34,220 bases of DNA from Candidatus Dactylopiibacterium carminicum (GCF_014736495.1 NZ_MDUX01000036.1:1-34220), one strand, 5' to 3'; positions 1-8,923 are shown, numbered from the stretch's first letter. Made by a program: numbers and translations. The notes: a model not told the origin generated them from the sequence alone.

Positions 1-13
1 TCACACCCAAATT

Positions 14-35
14 CCAGAATGTAAACACATTCCGG
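14..35 (-). terminator. Possible terminator after the TerC-family gene
   Basis: An inverted repeat with arms CCAGAATGT (14-22) and ACATTCCGG (27-35) and a 4-nt loop lies 17 bp past the TerC stop codon. On the minus strand the stem has nine pairs, one of them G-U, and is followed by AATTTGGG, so the U-tract is weak. Intrinsic termination is an inference. Confidence 0.4.
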
Positions 36-51
36 ATACTGTGAACAGGCT

Positions 52-756
52 CTAGGCTTCCTGTCCGGCTGTCCTGTAGAGGATGAATTTGCCCATGAGC
101 AATACGAACAGAGCGCCGATGATGCCGGCGACCAGCGCGGCTGTGTCCGTATTGGGCAGCACGCCGGCAAGGCCCGGGTCGCCCTGAATCATGTGGCCTG
201 CAATCCAGCCCAGCAACATGGCGCCAAGGGTGACGATGACAGGGAAGCGGGTCATCAGTTTGATAACCAGCTGGCTGCCGTACACGATGATCGGAATGCT
301 GACGAGCAAGCCGAAGACCACGAGTGCGATCTGATGCTGTTCGCCGGCATTTTGTGCGGCGCCGGCGATGGCGATGACGTTGTCGAGGCTCATGACGAAG
401 TCAGCCACGATGATGGTCTTGATGGCCGCCAGCAGACGGTCGCTGGCGTTGATGTCCTGATGGTCGTCGCTTTCAGGCTTGAGCAGCTTGATGCCGATCC
501 ACAGCAGCAGGATGCCGCCGACGAGCTTGAGGAAGGAGATGGCCAGCAGTTGCAGTGCGAAGGAAATCAGGATCACGCGCAACGCGATTGCACCGACGGT
601 ACCCCAGACGATACCTTTCAGGCGCAGATTCTCCGGCAACCGACGGCAGGCCATGGCAATGACAACCGCGTTGTCTCCGCCAAGCAGGATGTCGATCATG
701 ATGATCTGGGCAACCGCAGCCCAGAAATGCGGGGTCATGAATTCAGCGAGTTCCAT
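52..756 (-). CDS. TerC-family integral membrane protein (YjbE-like)
   Basis: This 234-residue protein has about seven hydrophobic segments and belongs to the TerC/Alx/YjbE family of inner-membrane proteins, linked in other bacteria to metal (manganese, tellurite) homeostasis. The family acidic motifs within membrane helices are visible: GGDNAVV near residue 27 and DFVMSLDNV near residue 120, both with the DN pair expected for ion binding. Length is normal for the short, CBS-less form. The start ATG at 756 comes directly before the first hydrophobic helix. A hairpin followed by T5 lies just upstream and could act as an attenuator. The ion transported cannot be deduced from sequence. Confidence 0.9.
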   Translation of the reverse strand: MELAEFMTPHFWAAVAQIIMIDILLGGDNAVVIAMACRRLPENLRLKGIVWGTVGAIALRVILISFALQLLAISFLKLVGGILLLWIGIKLLKPESDDHQDINASDRLLAAIKTIIVADFVMSLDNVIAIAGAAQNAGEQHQIALVVFGLLVSIPIIVYGSQLVIKLMTRFPVIVTLGAMLLGWIAGHMIQGDPGLAGVLPNTDTAALVAGIIGALFVLLMGKFILYRTAGQEA

Positions 757-784
757 GGGACATTGTTCCGAGATGAAAAACCGA

Positions 785-803
785 GCCCACCGGGAAGGTG
801 GGC
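785..803 (-). terminator. Hairpin plus T5 in the TerC leader
   Basis: A perfect 7-bp stem (GCCCACC / GGTGGGC, loop of 5) lies 29-47 bp upstream of the TerC start. Read on the minus strand it is followed by TCGGTTTTTC, so it resembles an intrinsic terminator within the leader. It could be a second terminator for the TRAP operon or an attenuator for the TerC gene. I could not find the conserved segments of the yybP-ykoY manganese riboswitch that often precedes terC homologues. Confidence 0.4.
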
Positions 804-834
804 GGAGGAGTGAAGTGTGATCGTGTTATGAGGA

Positions 835-868
835 AAGGAGGATATCGTTTTGTAACGACATCCTCCTT
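835..868 (-). terminator. Terminator of the TRAP operon
   Basis: This long stem of about 15 pairs has one mismatch, with arms 835-849 and 854-868 and loop TTGT, and lies 9 bp past the dctM stop codon. On the minus strand it is followed by TCCTC. Position and stem stability fit the end of the dctPQM transcript, although the U-tract is poor. Confidence 0.55.
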
Positions 869-876
869 GTGCAAGG

Positions 877-2160
877 TTAACCGTGGAACAGGCGTGGCAG
901 GGTCATCGAGATCTCAGGGATGAAGGTCACGGCGAACATGACCACCGCCAGTGCAAGGTAGAACAACCAGATGGTACGCATGACCTTTTCCACCGATATC
1001 TCCCCGATGGCGCAGCCGATGAACTGGGTCGTGCCGACAGGAGGGGTGTTCAGGCCCAGGGCGCAGTTCAGCAGAATCATGATGCCGAACTGTGTCGGGT
1101 CCATGCCGTACTTCATGGCGATCGGCAGGAAGATCGGGGTGCAGACCAGGATCGTGGGCGCCATGTCCAGGAAGGTGCCAAGCAGGAACAGGATGATGTT
1201 GATCATCAGGAAAATCATCCAGGGACTTTCCGAGATGGTGCTCAGCATCTGGCCGGTCAGTTCGGCGATCTGATAGTAGGCGATGAAGTAGCCGAAGGTC
1301 GCCGAGATACCGATCAGGGCCAGTACCACACCGGTCTTCTTGACCGCATGCGCAAGCGCGGCCACGAATTGCGGGAAGGTCAGGCTGCGATAGACCAGTA
1401 CCGTAAGGCACAACGCATACAGCACGGCGATGGATGCCGACTCTGTTGCGGTGAACACGCCGGACAGGATCCCGCTGACGATGATCACCACCACGAACAG
1501 GCCGGGAACCGCTGCGGCAGCCGTGCGCCACACCGTGGGCCAGCCGGGGAACACCCCGCGTCCGTAACCGCGTCGTACCGCCATGTAGTAGGCCGCGCCA
1601 AGGTTACAGATCATGAGGATGATCGCAGGCACGATACCGGCCAGGATCAGTGACGTTACCGAGGCCATCCCGCCGCAGGCGAGCGTATAGATGATGATGT
1701 TGTGCGAGGTGGGCATCAACGCACCGACCAGTGAGGCGTGGGTGGTGACGTTGACAGCGTAGTCTGCGTCATAGCCTTCACGCTTCATGGCCGGAATCAG
1801 CACCCCCCCCATGGCTGACACATCCGCCACCGGCGAGCCAGACACGCCACCGAACAGCGTGCAGGCAACGACGTTGCTCATGCCAAGGCCACCGCGCCAG
1901 TGGCCGACCATGGCCTTGGCGAAGTTCACGATGCGGTCGGCGATGCCACCCAGCAGCATCAGTTCACCGGCGAAGATGAAGAAGGGGATCGCCAGGAAGG
2001 TGAACACCTGCATGCCACCCGTCATCTTCTGGAAGACGACGGCCATCGGCAGGCCTTCATAGAAAATGGTGGCGACGGCGGACAGACCGATCGCGAACAG
2101 GACTGGTACGCCCAGTATCAGGGCGCCCAGAAACACACAGGAAAGAATGATCAGTGCCAT
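877..2160 (-). CDS. dctM: TRAP transporter large permease, DctM family
   Basis: The 427-residue product is a very hydrophobic membrane protein of normal length for the DctM/SiaM large subunit of tripartite ATP-independent periplasmic transporters, which import organic acids using an ion gradient. The family pattern is clear: an N-terminal hydrophobic hairpin, the segment GGVSGSPVADVSAMGG near residue 105, and near the C-terminus the NCALGLNTPPVGT segment. Its start overlaps the 3' end of dctQ by 10 bp, so translation is probably coupled. Substrate cannot be assigned from the permease; the DctP-type binding protein suggests a carboxylate. Confidence 0.95.
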   Translation of the reverse strand: MALIILSCVFLGALILGVPVLFAIGLSAVATIFYEGLPMAVVFQKMTGGMQVFTFLAIPFFIFAGELMLLGGIADRIVNFAKAMVGHWRGGLGMSNVVACTLFGGVSGSPVADVSAMGGVLIPAMKREGYDADYAVNVTTHASLVGALMPTSHNIIIYTLACGGMASVTSLILAGIVPAIILMICNLGAAYYMAVRRGYGRGVFPGWPTVWRTAAAAVPGLFVVVIIVSGILSGVFTATESASIAVLYALCLTVLVYRSLTFPQFVAALAHAVKKTGVVLALIGISATFGYFIAYYQIAELTGQMLSTISESPWMIFLMINIILFLLGTFLDMAPTILVCTPIFLPIAMKYGMDPTQFGIMILLNCALGLNTPPVGTTQFIGCAIGEISVEKVMRTIWLFYLALAVVMFAVTFIPEISMTLPRLFHG

Positions 2161-2639
2161 GCTGGTTCAACCTCGACGCCCTTGATCAGCGCAATGATGT
2201 GTTCAATGGAAAAGAGCACGATGAGCACACCGGTGATCGTGATCGGGATGTAATTGATTCCCTCGGGGAGCGTCAGCGTGGGGATCCTGTGATCCATCGC
2301 CATGCGTGCCAGAAACTGGCCGTTATAGGCCATGCAGACACCGAAGCCTGCCACTACGGCGTGGATGAAGACTTCAAGCCACTTCTTGTAGGGCTGCGGG
2401 CAGATGGCCAGCAGGGACTCCATGCCGATGTGGCCTGCATCACGAACACCCACGGCGGTGCCGAGCATGGTGACGAAGAGAACCAGTACTAGCGCCAGGG
2501 CCTCGGCCCAGGTTGGCGTGTCATTGAGGATGTAACGACCGAACACCTGATAGAGCACGCACAGGATCACCAGACCCAGTCCGACGGTGGCGATCATCAG
2601 GCAATATTTTGAGAGTGTTGCGCAGATTTTTGTGTACAT
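2151..2639 (-). CDS. dctQ: TRAP transporter small permease, DctQ family
   Basis: The 162-residue product has four predicted membrane helices, as expected for the DctQ subunit that pairs with DctM in the inner membrane. The family signature around the second helix is present: YILNDTPTWAEALAL near residue 36, then a GTAVGVRDAGHIGME stretch. It lies between dctP and dctM and overlaps dctM by 10 bp. The 84-bp gap to dctP holds a terminator-like hairpin that probably lowers permease expression relative to the binding protein. Confidence 0.93.
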   Translation of the reverse strand: MYTKICATLSKYCLMIATVGLGLVILCVLYQVFGRYILNDTPTWAEALALVLVLFVTMLGTAVGVRDAGHIGMESLLAICPQPYKKWLEVFIHAVVAGFGVCMAYNGQFLARMAMDHRIPTLTLPEGINYIPITITGVLIVLFSIEHIIALIKGVEVEPAWH

Positions 2640-2673
2640 ATCTGCGATTCCTTCCTGCGAGATGCAAAGAAAA

Positions 2674-2709
2674 ACCCGGTCAGAGGAACAGCTCTGCCCC
2701 TGGCCGGGT
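2674..2709 (-). terminator. Partial terminator between dctP and dctQ
   Basis: The gap after dctP holds a hairpin with outer arms ACCCGG (2674-2679) and CCGGGT (2704-2709) and inner arms CAGAG / CTCTG. On the minus strand the stem ends in CCGGGTTTTTC, with a T5 tract. Since dctQ and dctM follow without an obvious promoter, this probably acts as a leaky terminator giving more binding protein than permease, which is a common arrangement in binding-protein transporters. That role is inferred. Confidence 0.6.
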
Positions 2710-2723
2710 CCGTGGTTACTGCG

Positions 2724-3695
2724 TTACTTGACGTCCTGGATGCGCTTGACCAGATCCTTCATGCGCGGCGAGGTGACGAACTTGGCATAAACCGGAACCA
2801 TGGCGTCCTGGAAGGGCTTCTTGTCCACTTCGGTGATGATCGAACCGGCCTTGCGCACGATGTCTTCCGACACCTTTTCACGCTCTGCCCAGAGCTTGCG
2901 TTGCACCGTGGTGGATTCTTTGGCGGCATCGCCGATCAGCTTCTGGTCGGCGGGAGAGAGCTTGTCCCAAATCACCTTCGAGAAGATCACGATCTCCGGA
3001 TTCATCAGGTGCTCGGTGCGGCTGTAGTACTTGGCCGATTCGAAGTGCTTGCTGCTCTCGTAGGACGGCCAGTTGTTCTCGGCTGCATCGATCAGGCCGG
3101 TGCGCAGACCGACGTAGACCTCGCCCATCGGCATCGGCGAGGGGTTGGCACCCATCGCGTTGGCCATGGCCACCATCACGTCGGATTGCTGCACGCGCAG
3201 CTTCATGCCCTTGGTGTCAGCGAGCGTCTTGACCGCTTTCTTGGCATAGATCGAGCGGGTGCCCGAGTCGTAATAGGCCAGGCCGATATAGCCCTTGCTG
3301 TTACAGGAGCTCAGGATTTCCTGACCGACTGCACTGTCGAGTGACTTGTGCAGGTGATCGGTGGAGCGGAACAGGAAGGGCAGGCTCGGAACGATGGTTT
3401 CTTCACAGATGTTGTTCAGCAGATTGAGCGGCACGCGGGCCATGGCCAACGCACCCATCTTCACCTGTTCGATGACTTCCTTTTCCGAACCCAGGGTGCC
3501 GTTCGGGTAGACCTTGGGGTCGATGCGGCCATTGCTTTGCTTGGCCAGCACTTCGCTCATATGGCGCAGGGCCTTGGTATTGGGGTAATCGTCGCCCCAG
3601 ATTTCCGAAACCTTTAATTCGAGCTTCTGTTGCGCGAAAGCGCCGCAGGCGAAGCACGTCATCAGCAAAGCGGCTACGACTTTTGGTGTACGCAT
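2724..3695 (-). CDS. dctP: TRAP transporter periplasmic solute-binding protein, DctP family
   Basis: This 323-residue protein starts with a signal peptide (hydrophobic core in residues 7-20, cleavage after AFA near residue 21) and then shows the DctP/TAXI-type fold. Landmarks include the GTLGSEKEVIEQV segment near residue 66, GMKLRVQ near residue 163 and NNWPSYESSKHFE near residue 208; the ligand-binding arginine of the family is expected in the KLRVQ stretch. It captures the substrate in the periplasm and hands it to DctQM. The ribosome site AGAGGAA lies immediately before the ATG at 3695. Paired inverted operator-like sites lie 67-96 bp upstream. A C4-dicarboxylate or related organic acid is likely, but unproven. 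Confidence 0.93.
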   Translation of the reverse strand: MRTPKVVAALLMTCFACGAFAQQKLELKVSEIWGDDYPNTKALRHMSEVLAKQSNGRIDPKVYPNGTLGSEKEVIEQVKMGALAMARVPLNLLNNICEETIVPSLPFLFRSTDHLHKSLDSAVGQEILSSCNSKGYIGLAYYDSGTRSIYAKKAVKTLADTKGMKLRVQQSDVMVAMANAMGANPSPMPMGEVYVGLRTGLIDAAENNWPSYESSKHFESAKYYSRTEHLMNPEIVIFSKVIWDKLSPADQKLIGDAAKESTTVQRKLWAEREKVSEDIVRKAGSIITEVDKKPFQDAMVPVYAKFVTSPRMKDLVKRIQDVK

Positions 3696-3761
3696 TTCCT
3701 CTGTCTCCTGGTACTGCTTGTCTGTGAATTGGAGCGGCAGAAGCTGCTCCGTCTTGGTTGC

Positions 3762-3791
3762 TGGTCATACAAGACAGTGTTTGTATGACTA
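3762..3791 (-). promoter_or_regulatory. Paired FadR/GntR-type operator sites upstream of dctP
   Basis: Two 11-bp sites, TGGTCATACAA (3762-3772) and TTGTATGACTA (3781-3791), both fit TNGTNNNACNA, the general pattern bound by FadR-subfamily GntR regulators. They also form a perfect inverted repeat (GTCATACAA / TTGTATGAC, 8-bp spacer). GntR-family regulators often control TRAP operons for organic acids. No regulator gene is seen in the window, so it must act from elsewhere. The assignment is inferred from pattern. Confidence 0.45.
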
Positions 3792-4107
3792 ATCAACGGG
3801 ACGAAAAATATCACTTGTATCTAATCCGGGATGTAGATGAAGACCCCACTGGGGTTTGCCCTAAATATTGTTAAATCTATTTTTAATCAATCGATTAGGG
3901 GGTTGTTGTATTAAGGCTTCATGCCCGGAACGGCTTGAGCTAACGCAAACCGGTAACAAGCCCCGCAGTGCTATGCGATGCGGCAGGTGACCAGTGCGTG
4001 TAAGGGGAGTTGTATTGCCTGGCGGACGTTTGCAGGCCGAAGGAAAACGCCTGTGCATTGCCTTGCAGCAGGGCTCTTTACCTCTTGCTGCAAACCCTGA
4101 GCCGGTT
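3792..4107. other. Intergenic region without a recognisable gene
   Basis: The gap between dctP and the YbaK-type gene holds no convincing reading frame. Positions 3800-3900 are AT-rich and are the likely site of the dctP promoter, though I cannot name clear -35/-10 boxes. A small hairpin (ACCCC / GGGGT) lies near 3843-3855. A longer inverted repeat, TTGCAGCA (4063-4070) with TGCTGCAA (4086-4093), follows the YbaK stop codon and could be a weak terminator or a small RNA structure; it lacks a T-tract. Confidence 0.5.
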
Positions 4108-4608
4108 TTAAGGCGTTGCGACGGAGACCAGCTCCGGTTCGAGTACGCGGATGACTTCCGCAGGGGCAAGGCCGACCAGGAAGCCGCGTTTGCCACCATT
4201 GATATAGATCGTAGGTAGCTCGGCGATGCTGGCTTCCATGAAGACCGGCATGACTTTGCGGGTGCCAAAAGGGCTGGTGCCGCCTACCAGGTAGCCGGAG
4301 TGGCGGTTGGCCACGTCGGGCGTGCAGGGGCTGACCGTCTTCACTCCGAGGTGGCGGGCGAGGTTTTTGGTGGAGACTTCGTGATCGCCATGCATCAGCA
4401 CGATGAGCGGGTGGTGGGTGTCGTCTTCCATGATCAGGGTCTTGATCACGGCGTGCTCATCAACACCCAGCTCGCGGCTGCTCACTGCTGTGCCCCCCTT
4501 TTCTTCGTAGGCATACAGGTGCTCGGTGTAGCTCACCTTGTATTGACGAAGTACGCGCACTGCAGCGGTGACGGGGGTTTTCGAGTCTTTCATGCGGCTT
4601 TTCGCCAT
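4108..4608 (-). CDS. ybaK: Cys-tRNA(Pro)/Ala-tRNA deacylase, YbaK/EbsC family
   Basis: The 166-residue product has the single YbaK/aa-tRNA editing domain that hydrolyses mischarged tRNA, usually Cys-tRNA(Pro). The signature is well kept: a VIKTLIMED segment near residue 53 with the conserved lysine, and the GGTSPFGTRKVMPV loop near residue 109 that lines the substrate pocket. Two in-frame ATGs exist (4608 and 4593); neither has a strong ribosome site, so the first five residues are uncertain. It is the last gene of a minus-strand run after the FKBP gene, with a 31-bp gap. Specificity among editing subfamilies cannot be settled by eye. Confidence 0.9.
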   Translation of the reverse strand: MAKSRMKDSKTPVTAAVRVLRQYKVSYTEHLYAYEEKGGTAVSSRELGVDEHAVIKTLIMEDDTHHPLIVLMHGDHEVSTKNLARHLGVKTVSPCTPDVANRHSGYLVGGTSPFGTRKVMPVFMEASIAELPTIYINGGKRGFLVGLAPAEVIRVLEPELVSVATP

Positions 4609-4639
4609 CCCGGCGGCGGGATGGCGGACTTTCCGTGTA

Positions 4640-5350
4640 TCACTGGATGTCGAGCAGTTCCACTTCGAAAACCAGTGTGGCGTTCGGCGGAATCACACCA
4701 CCAGCGCCCCGGGCGCCGTAGCCCAGTTCGGGCGGAATGATCAGTTTGCGCGTCCCCCCGACCTTCATCCCTTGTACTCCTTCGTCCCAGCCAGCGATCA
4801 CGCGGCGGCCGCCCAGTGGGAAAGAGAACGGCTCGTTCCGATCCTTGCTCGAATCGAACTTGCTGCCATTGGTCAGCCAGCCGGTGTAATGCACGGACAC
4901 GTAGCGCCCGGCTTTGGCTTCCGCACCGGTGCCGAGGATGGAATCCTCGTAGATCAGACCGGATTCGGTGGTTTTCGGGTCGCGCAGGTTCATGTCCAGT
5001 GCTGGCTCGATCTCCAGCAACTCGACCTCGAAGACCAGCGTGGCATTCGGCGGAATCACGCCCCCTGCGCCTTCTTCGCCATAGGCGAGTTCCGCGGGAA
5101 TGGTCAGTTTGCGCTTGCCACCGGCCTGCATGCCTTGTACTCCTTCGTCCCAGCCCGGGATCACGTGGCCGGCGCCCAGCGGGAAGCTGAACGGTTCGTC
5201 CCTGTCCACGCTGGAATCGAACTTCTCGCCCGTGGTGAGCCAGCCGGTGTAGTGCACGCGGACCGAGCGACCTGCCTAGGCTGCGTCACCGCTGCCGGCC
5301 ACGAGGTCTTCATAGATCAGGCCGGAGGTCGTGGTGATGGATTCGCTCAT
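4640..5350 (-). pseudogene. Tandem FKBP-type peptidyl-prolyl isomerase, interrupted by TAG
   Basis: The gene encodes two FKBP domains of about 110 residues each that are highly alike, each with [27 protein letters not shown] and [18 protein letters not shown]. FKBPs speed cis-trans isomerisation of Xaa-Pro bonds. The natural start is ATG at 5350, preceded by AAGGAA overlapping the upp stop codon. Codon 25 (5276-5278) is TAG. It falls inside domain 1, just before the first strand, where the second domain has lysine (GAEAKAGR against GDAA-stop-AGR). One base change would explain it. Downstream, the frame stays open to 4640. Reinitiation could occur at GTG 5257, or at ATG 4993 to yield domain 2 alone. 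No signal peptide is seen, so a cytoplasmic location is likely. Confidence 0.85.
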
Positions 5351-5359
5351 CGGGATTCC

Positions 5360-5992
5360 TTATTTGATGATGGTGCCGAAAATCTTGTCACCAGCGTCAC
5401 CCAGGCCGGGGATGATGTAACCGTCTTCATTGAGATGACTGTCGATGGCCGCAGTCCAGCAGCGTACGTCCGGGTGTGCCTTCTCCAGCGCGGCGATGCC
5501 TTCGGGCGCAGCTACCATCACTAAGGCACGGATATCCTTGCAACCGCGGCGCTTAAGCAGATCGATGGTGGCGATCATGGAGCCGGCTGTGGCCAGCATC
5601 GGATCGATGATCAGCGCGCAGCGCTCGCTGAGGTTGCCCACGAATTTCTCGAAGTAGTGCTCGGGCTGCAGGGTTTCCTCGTTGCGCGAGAGGCCCACGA
5701 TGCTGATCTTTGCGCTGGGGATCATGTCCAGCACGCCGTCGAGCATGCCGATGCCGGCGCGCAGGATGGGCACCACGGTGACCTTCTTGCCCTTGATCTG
5801 CTGGATCTCGGTGGGCCCGCTCCAACAGTCGATGGTGACCGGGGCCAACTCGAAATCGGCCGTGGCCTCGTAAGCCAGCAGGCGCGAGAGTTCTGCGGCG
5901 AGCTCGCGGAATTTCTTGGTGGAAATGTCGGCCTCGCGCATGAGGCCGATCTTGTGCTGCACCAGCGGGTGGCGCACAGCAATGACTGGCAT
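5360..5992 (-). CDS. upp: Uracil phosphoribosyltransferase
   Basis: The 210-residue product makes UMP from uracil and PRPP in pyrimidine salvage, in the cytoplasm. Length and sequence fit Upp throughout: [16 protein letters not shown] at the start, the ILRAGIGM segment, the PRPP-binding loop [11 protein letters not shown] near residue 130 and the uracil-binding [13 protein letters not shown] near the end. The reading frame runs upstream to 6085, but homology begins at ATG 5992, which has AAGGAA about 8 bp upstream. It sits 19 bp after the binding lipoprotein gene and 9 bp before the FKBP gene, so the three probably form one transcript. Confidence 0.97.
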   Translation of the reverse strand: MPVIAVRHPLVQHKIGLMREADISTKKFRELAAELSRLLAYEATADFELAPVTIDCWSGPTEIQQIKGKKVTVVPILRAGIGMLDGVLDMIPSAKISIVGLSRNEETLQPEHYFEKFVGNLSERCALIIDPMLATAGSMIATIDLLKRRGCKDIRALVMVAAPEGIAALEKAHPDVRCWTAAIDSHLNEDGYIIPGLGDAGDKIFGTIIK

Positions 5993-6011
5993 GGAATGGT
6001 TTCCTTCTTGT

Positions 6012-7118
6012 TCAGCGCAGGCGGACGAAACGCCCGTCGCGCACTTCGGCGAAGAATACCTGACGTTGCACATCGCCGAAGTCATCGAACCTGATTTTTC
6101 CCTGGACGCCCCGGAAAGTTTGTAGCTTCAGCAGGCTGCGCTTGAGGTTTTCGGGGTCCAGGTCATAGGCCAGCGCATCCATGATCACGTTGGCGGCCTC
6201 GAAAGCCATGGCGGCACCATAGCCGGGCTCGTGCTTGAAACGGGTGAGAAAGGCTTCGCGGAAGCGCTGATAGTCATCCGAGAAATCCTCTAGATCCACG
6301 TATTCCTCAAGCAGCAATCCGTCGAGCAGACGGCCGCCGTTCTCCAGCAGACGCTGGGTGTTGGCCCAGCCGCAGCCAGCAAGCTGCACATATTCATTGC
6401 GGCTGCGGATCTTGCCGGCGAGCTCGGCGGTATCGACGGCATTGGCCACCACCACGATCATGTCCGGCCGCACGTCGAGCAGGGTGTTGGCCATCTGGTC
6501 GTAGCTGCGTTCATAGTGCGAGTCGAAATTGATCATGCGTACCACTTCGCCACCCAGCGCCTCGAAGGTGCGCTTGTAATCGGCCACCCAGTTGCCTGAA
6601 TAATCGACGTTGGCAAGGTCGTACACGATGGCGACATGGCGTACGTTGCGCTGTTGGTAGTGGAAGCGCGCGACTTCCGAGGCGTAGCGGTTGGTGTCAT
6701 CGATGACACGGAAGAACAGATCGTCACGGCCGCTCAGATCGGTCGTCGTGGTATGCACGCCCATCATCAGCATGCCGGTCTGCTGCAGACGCGGCACCAG
6801 GGCCACGGCCATGCTGCTGGTCATCGGGCCGACGACCGCAGCCACCCTGGCGGCGATCAGGTCGTCCAGCGCGCGCCGGGCGCGGGTGGCGTCCTGTTCG
6901 TCGTCACGCGCCACCAGTTCCACGCGGCGACCGTCGATACCGCCGCTTGCGTTGCGCATCTCGATGGCGAGTTGCGCACCGTCCCGGCCTGCAGTGCCAA
7001 GATCCTGGTAGCGCCCGGATAGGCCACCGATAAAGCCGATACGGTAGTTCTCCTGCTGGCCGCATGCAGCCAGTGCCATCACCAGTGATATTCCGACCAG
7101 GGCCCAGACAACGCGCAT
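6012..7118 (-). CDS. ABC-type branched-chain amino acid-like binding lipoprotein
   Basis: The 368-residue product has a lipoprotein signal ending in the lipobox LAAC (Cys near residue 19) and a type I periplasmic binding fold of the Leu/Ile/Val-binding (Peripla_BP_6) class. Visible landmarks are [11 protein letters not shown] just after the lipid anchor, [10 protein letters not shown], and [13 protein letters not shown]. It is probably membrane-anchored in the periplasm. No permease or ATPase gene is adjacent, so it may serve a distant transporter or a sensory role. I chose ATG 7118 because it gives the signal peptide directly and has GGAG upstream; the open frame extends to 7181. It lies upstream of upp in the same direction. 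Confidence 0.85.
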   Translation of the reverse strand: MRVVWALVGISLVMALAACGQQENYRIGFIGGLSGRYQDLGTAGRDGAQLAIEMRNASGGIDGRRVELVARDDEQDATRARRALDDLIAARVAAVVGPMTSSMAVALVPRLQQTGMLMMGVHTTTTDLSGRDDLFFRVIDDTNRYASEVARFHYQQRNVRHVAIVYDLANVDYSGNWVADYKRTFEALGGEVVRMINFDSHYERSYDQMANTLLDVRPDMIVVVANAVDTAELAGKIRSRNEYVQLAGCGWANTQRLLENGGRLLDGLLLEEYVDLEDFSDDYQRFREAFLTRFKHEPGYGAAMAFEAANVIMDALAYDLDPENLKRSLLKLQTFRGVQGKIRFDDFGDVQRQVFFAEVRDGRFVRLR

Positions 7119-7316
7119 CGATTCGTCACTCCGGTTTGTGTTCATGAAAGCCGGTGGCAGGGCACCGCGAGGCCGCTGCATGCTAACCCAAGCGGCGGCA
7201 GTGCCGAAGCTCCATGCGCCGCAGCGGGCGCATCAGACGTCGTACGTTGTGGGCGATGCCGAGATCACGACGGGTTTGTCGCCTGTCGCGGCTAGAATCC
7301 GCGCTGGATTCTTTCG

Positions 7317-8798
7317 ATGTTGATGCCCATGCCTTTCCTGTTCGCCGTGCTGGCCGGCGCTGCCAGTGTCCTGGCGTATGCGCCTTTCGAGTGGTTCTGG
7401 CTGATGCCTCTGTGCTGGGGCAGCTGGTATGCGTTGCTGCGTCAGAAAGAAGTGCGTCCGGGGCGCGCGGCGCTGCTCGGCTGGAGCTGGGGTGCCGCCG
7501 CCCTGTTTGCGGGGCTATGCTGGTTGGTGGTGGCGCTCAACCGATACGGCGGACTGTCGGCGCCCTTGTCGGTGGCTTTGATCATGCTGTTCTGCGCCGC
7601 TCTGGCGCTGATCTACATCGCTTCGGCCTCGGCGCTGTTCGCACGCCTGCGTCCGACACACTGGTTGTTGCGTACCCTGTTTGCCGCGGCTTGCTGGACC
7701 TGGTTTGAACTGCTGCGCGGGCAGATATTTCCGAGTTTCCCCTGGCTGGCCATCGGCTACACACAAACGCCACCCAGCCCCCTGGCCGGTTGGGCCGCCA
7801 TTCTGGGCGTATATGGCGTGGGTTTCCTGCTGGCCTGGACTAGCGCGCTGCTGGTCGAGGCCTGGCGTCTGCCTGCCTGTCACCGAAGTGCGCTGGGTCT
7901 GGCGCTGCTGCCCTGGTTGTCGGGTGCGGGGCTGCGCCAGATCGCCTGGAGTGAGCCGACAGGCGAGCCGTTGCGTGTGGCACTAATCCAGACCAACGTG
8001 CCGCAGGACCAAAAATGGAATGGCGAGCGGATGGGGGAGTGGCTGTCGCTGCATCTGGAGCTGCTGCGCAACAATCCGGCGCAACTGACCGTGATGCCCG
8101 AGACCACTCTGCCCCTGCTGGCCGAACATCTGCCCGTGGGCTATCTGGATGCACTCAAGGCACAGGCGCAATCGGCGGGCGGGGATGTGGTCCTCGGTGT
8201 CTTCACGCGTGACGATGGGCGGGTCTACAACAGCGCCATCAGCCTGGGTACCCATGCGTCCCAGCGCTACAGCAAGAACCACCTGGTGCCGCTGGGCGAA
8301 TATGTCCCCTGGGGGTTCCAGTGGTTTCTCGATCTGGCGAAGATTCCCATGGCCAACCAGACCCCAGGGGGCGAGCGCCAGCCACTGATGCAGATTGGCG
8401 GTCAGCGCATCGCTATGAACATCTGTTACGAGGATGCCTTCGGCGAGGAACTGCGGCGCGCGCTGCCCGAGGCCACCTTGATGCTGAACATCTCCAACCT
8501 TGCCTGGTATGGCAATTCGCATGCCCAGCCGCAGCATCTGCAGATCTCGCGCATGCGTGCGCTGGAGTCCGCCCGCCCGCAGCTGCGCGCGACTAACACC
8601 GGCATGACTGGCGTGGTGTTGCCAGACGGCAGTGTCAGCCATCTGCTGCCGGCATTCACGCGTGGCGCCGTGGCGGCCGAAGTGCGTGGTTACACCGGAG
8701 CTACCCCTTTCGTGCAACTGGGAGATTGGCCGATCAAGCTGCTGTGTGTATTGATCTTCGGGGCCGTGGTGTTGGACAGGTGGCGTTGGCGAGTGTGA
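7317..8798 (+). CDS. lnt: Apolipoprotein N-acyltransferase
   Basis: The 493-residue product adds the third acyl chain to bacterial lipoproteins, at the periplasmic face of the inner membrane. About six N-terminal membrane helices (residues 5-205) are followed by a nitrilase-type catalytic domain. The catalytic triad can be read: Glu262 in MPETTLP, Lys320 in YSKNHLVPLGEYVPWG and Cys370 in MNICYEDAF. Length is slightly below the usual 500-520. The start is ATG 7317 (several in-frame ATGs follow within five codons) with no strong ribosome site. In many betaproteobacteria lnt lies directly upstream of glyQ; here three unrelated genes intervene. Confidence 0.96.
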   Translation: MLMPMPFLFAVLAGAASVLAYAPFEWFWLMPLCWGSWYALLRQKEVRPGRAALLGWSWGAAALFAGLCWLVVALNRYGGLSAPLSVALIMLFCAALALIYIASASALFARLRPTHWLLRTLFAAACWTWFELLRGQIFPSFPWLAIGYTQTPPSPLAGWAAILGVYGVGFLLAWTSALLVEAWRLPACHRSALGLALLPWLSGAGLRQIAWSEPTGEPLRVALIQTNVPQDQKWNGERMGEWLSLHLELLRNNPAQLTVMPETTLPLLAEHLPVGYLDALKAQAQSAGGDVVLGVFTRDDGRVYNSAISLGTHASQRYSKNHLVPLGEYVPWGFQWFLDLAKIPMANQTPGGERQPLMQIGGQRIAMNICYEDAFGEELRRALPEATLMLNISNLAWYGNSHAQPQHLQISRMRALESARPQLRATNTGMTGVVLPDGSVSHLLPAFTRGAVAAEVRGYTGATPFVQLGDWPIKLLCVLIFGAVVLDRWRWRV

Positions 8799-8923
8799 TC
8801 CGTACACCGGCGTGAGAATATTTGGGCACGAAATCTGCATGGCGATGGACTTGCCGTGTATGGTTACCGGATTGTTTCGGCAGCGGTTTGGCGCCCCTGC
8901 CTTTTTGACATAAGGGAATCTCC

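Noticed and set aside
757..876. yybP-ykoY manganese riboswitch before the TerC-family gene
   Set aside because: I could not find its conserved internal segments; only simple hairpins are visible.
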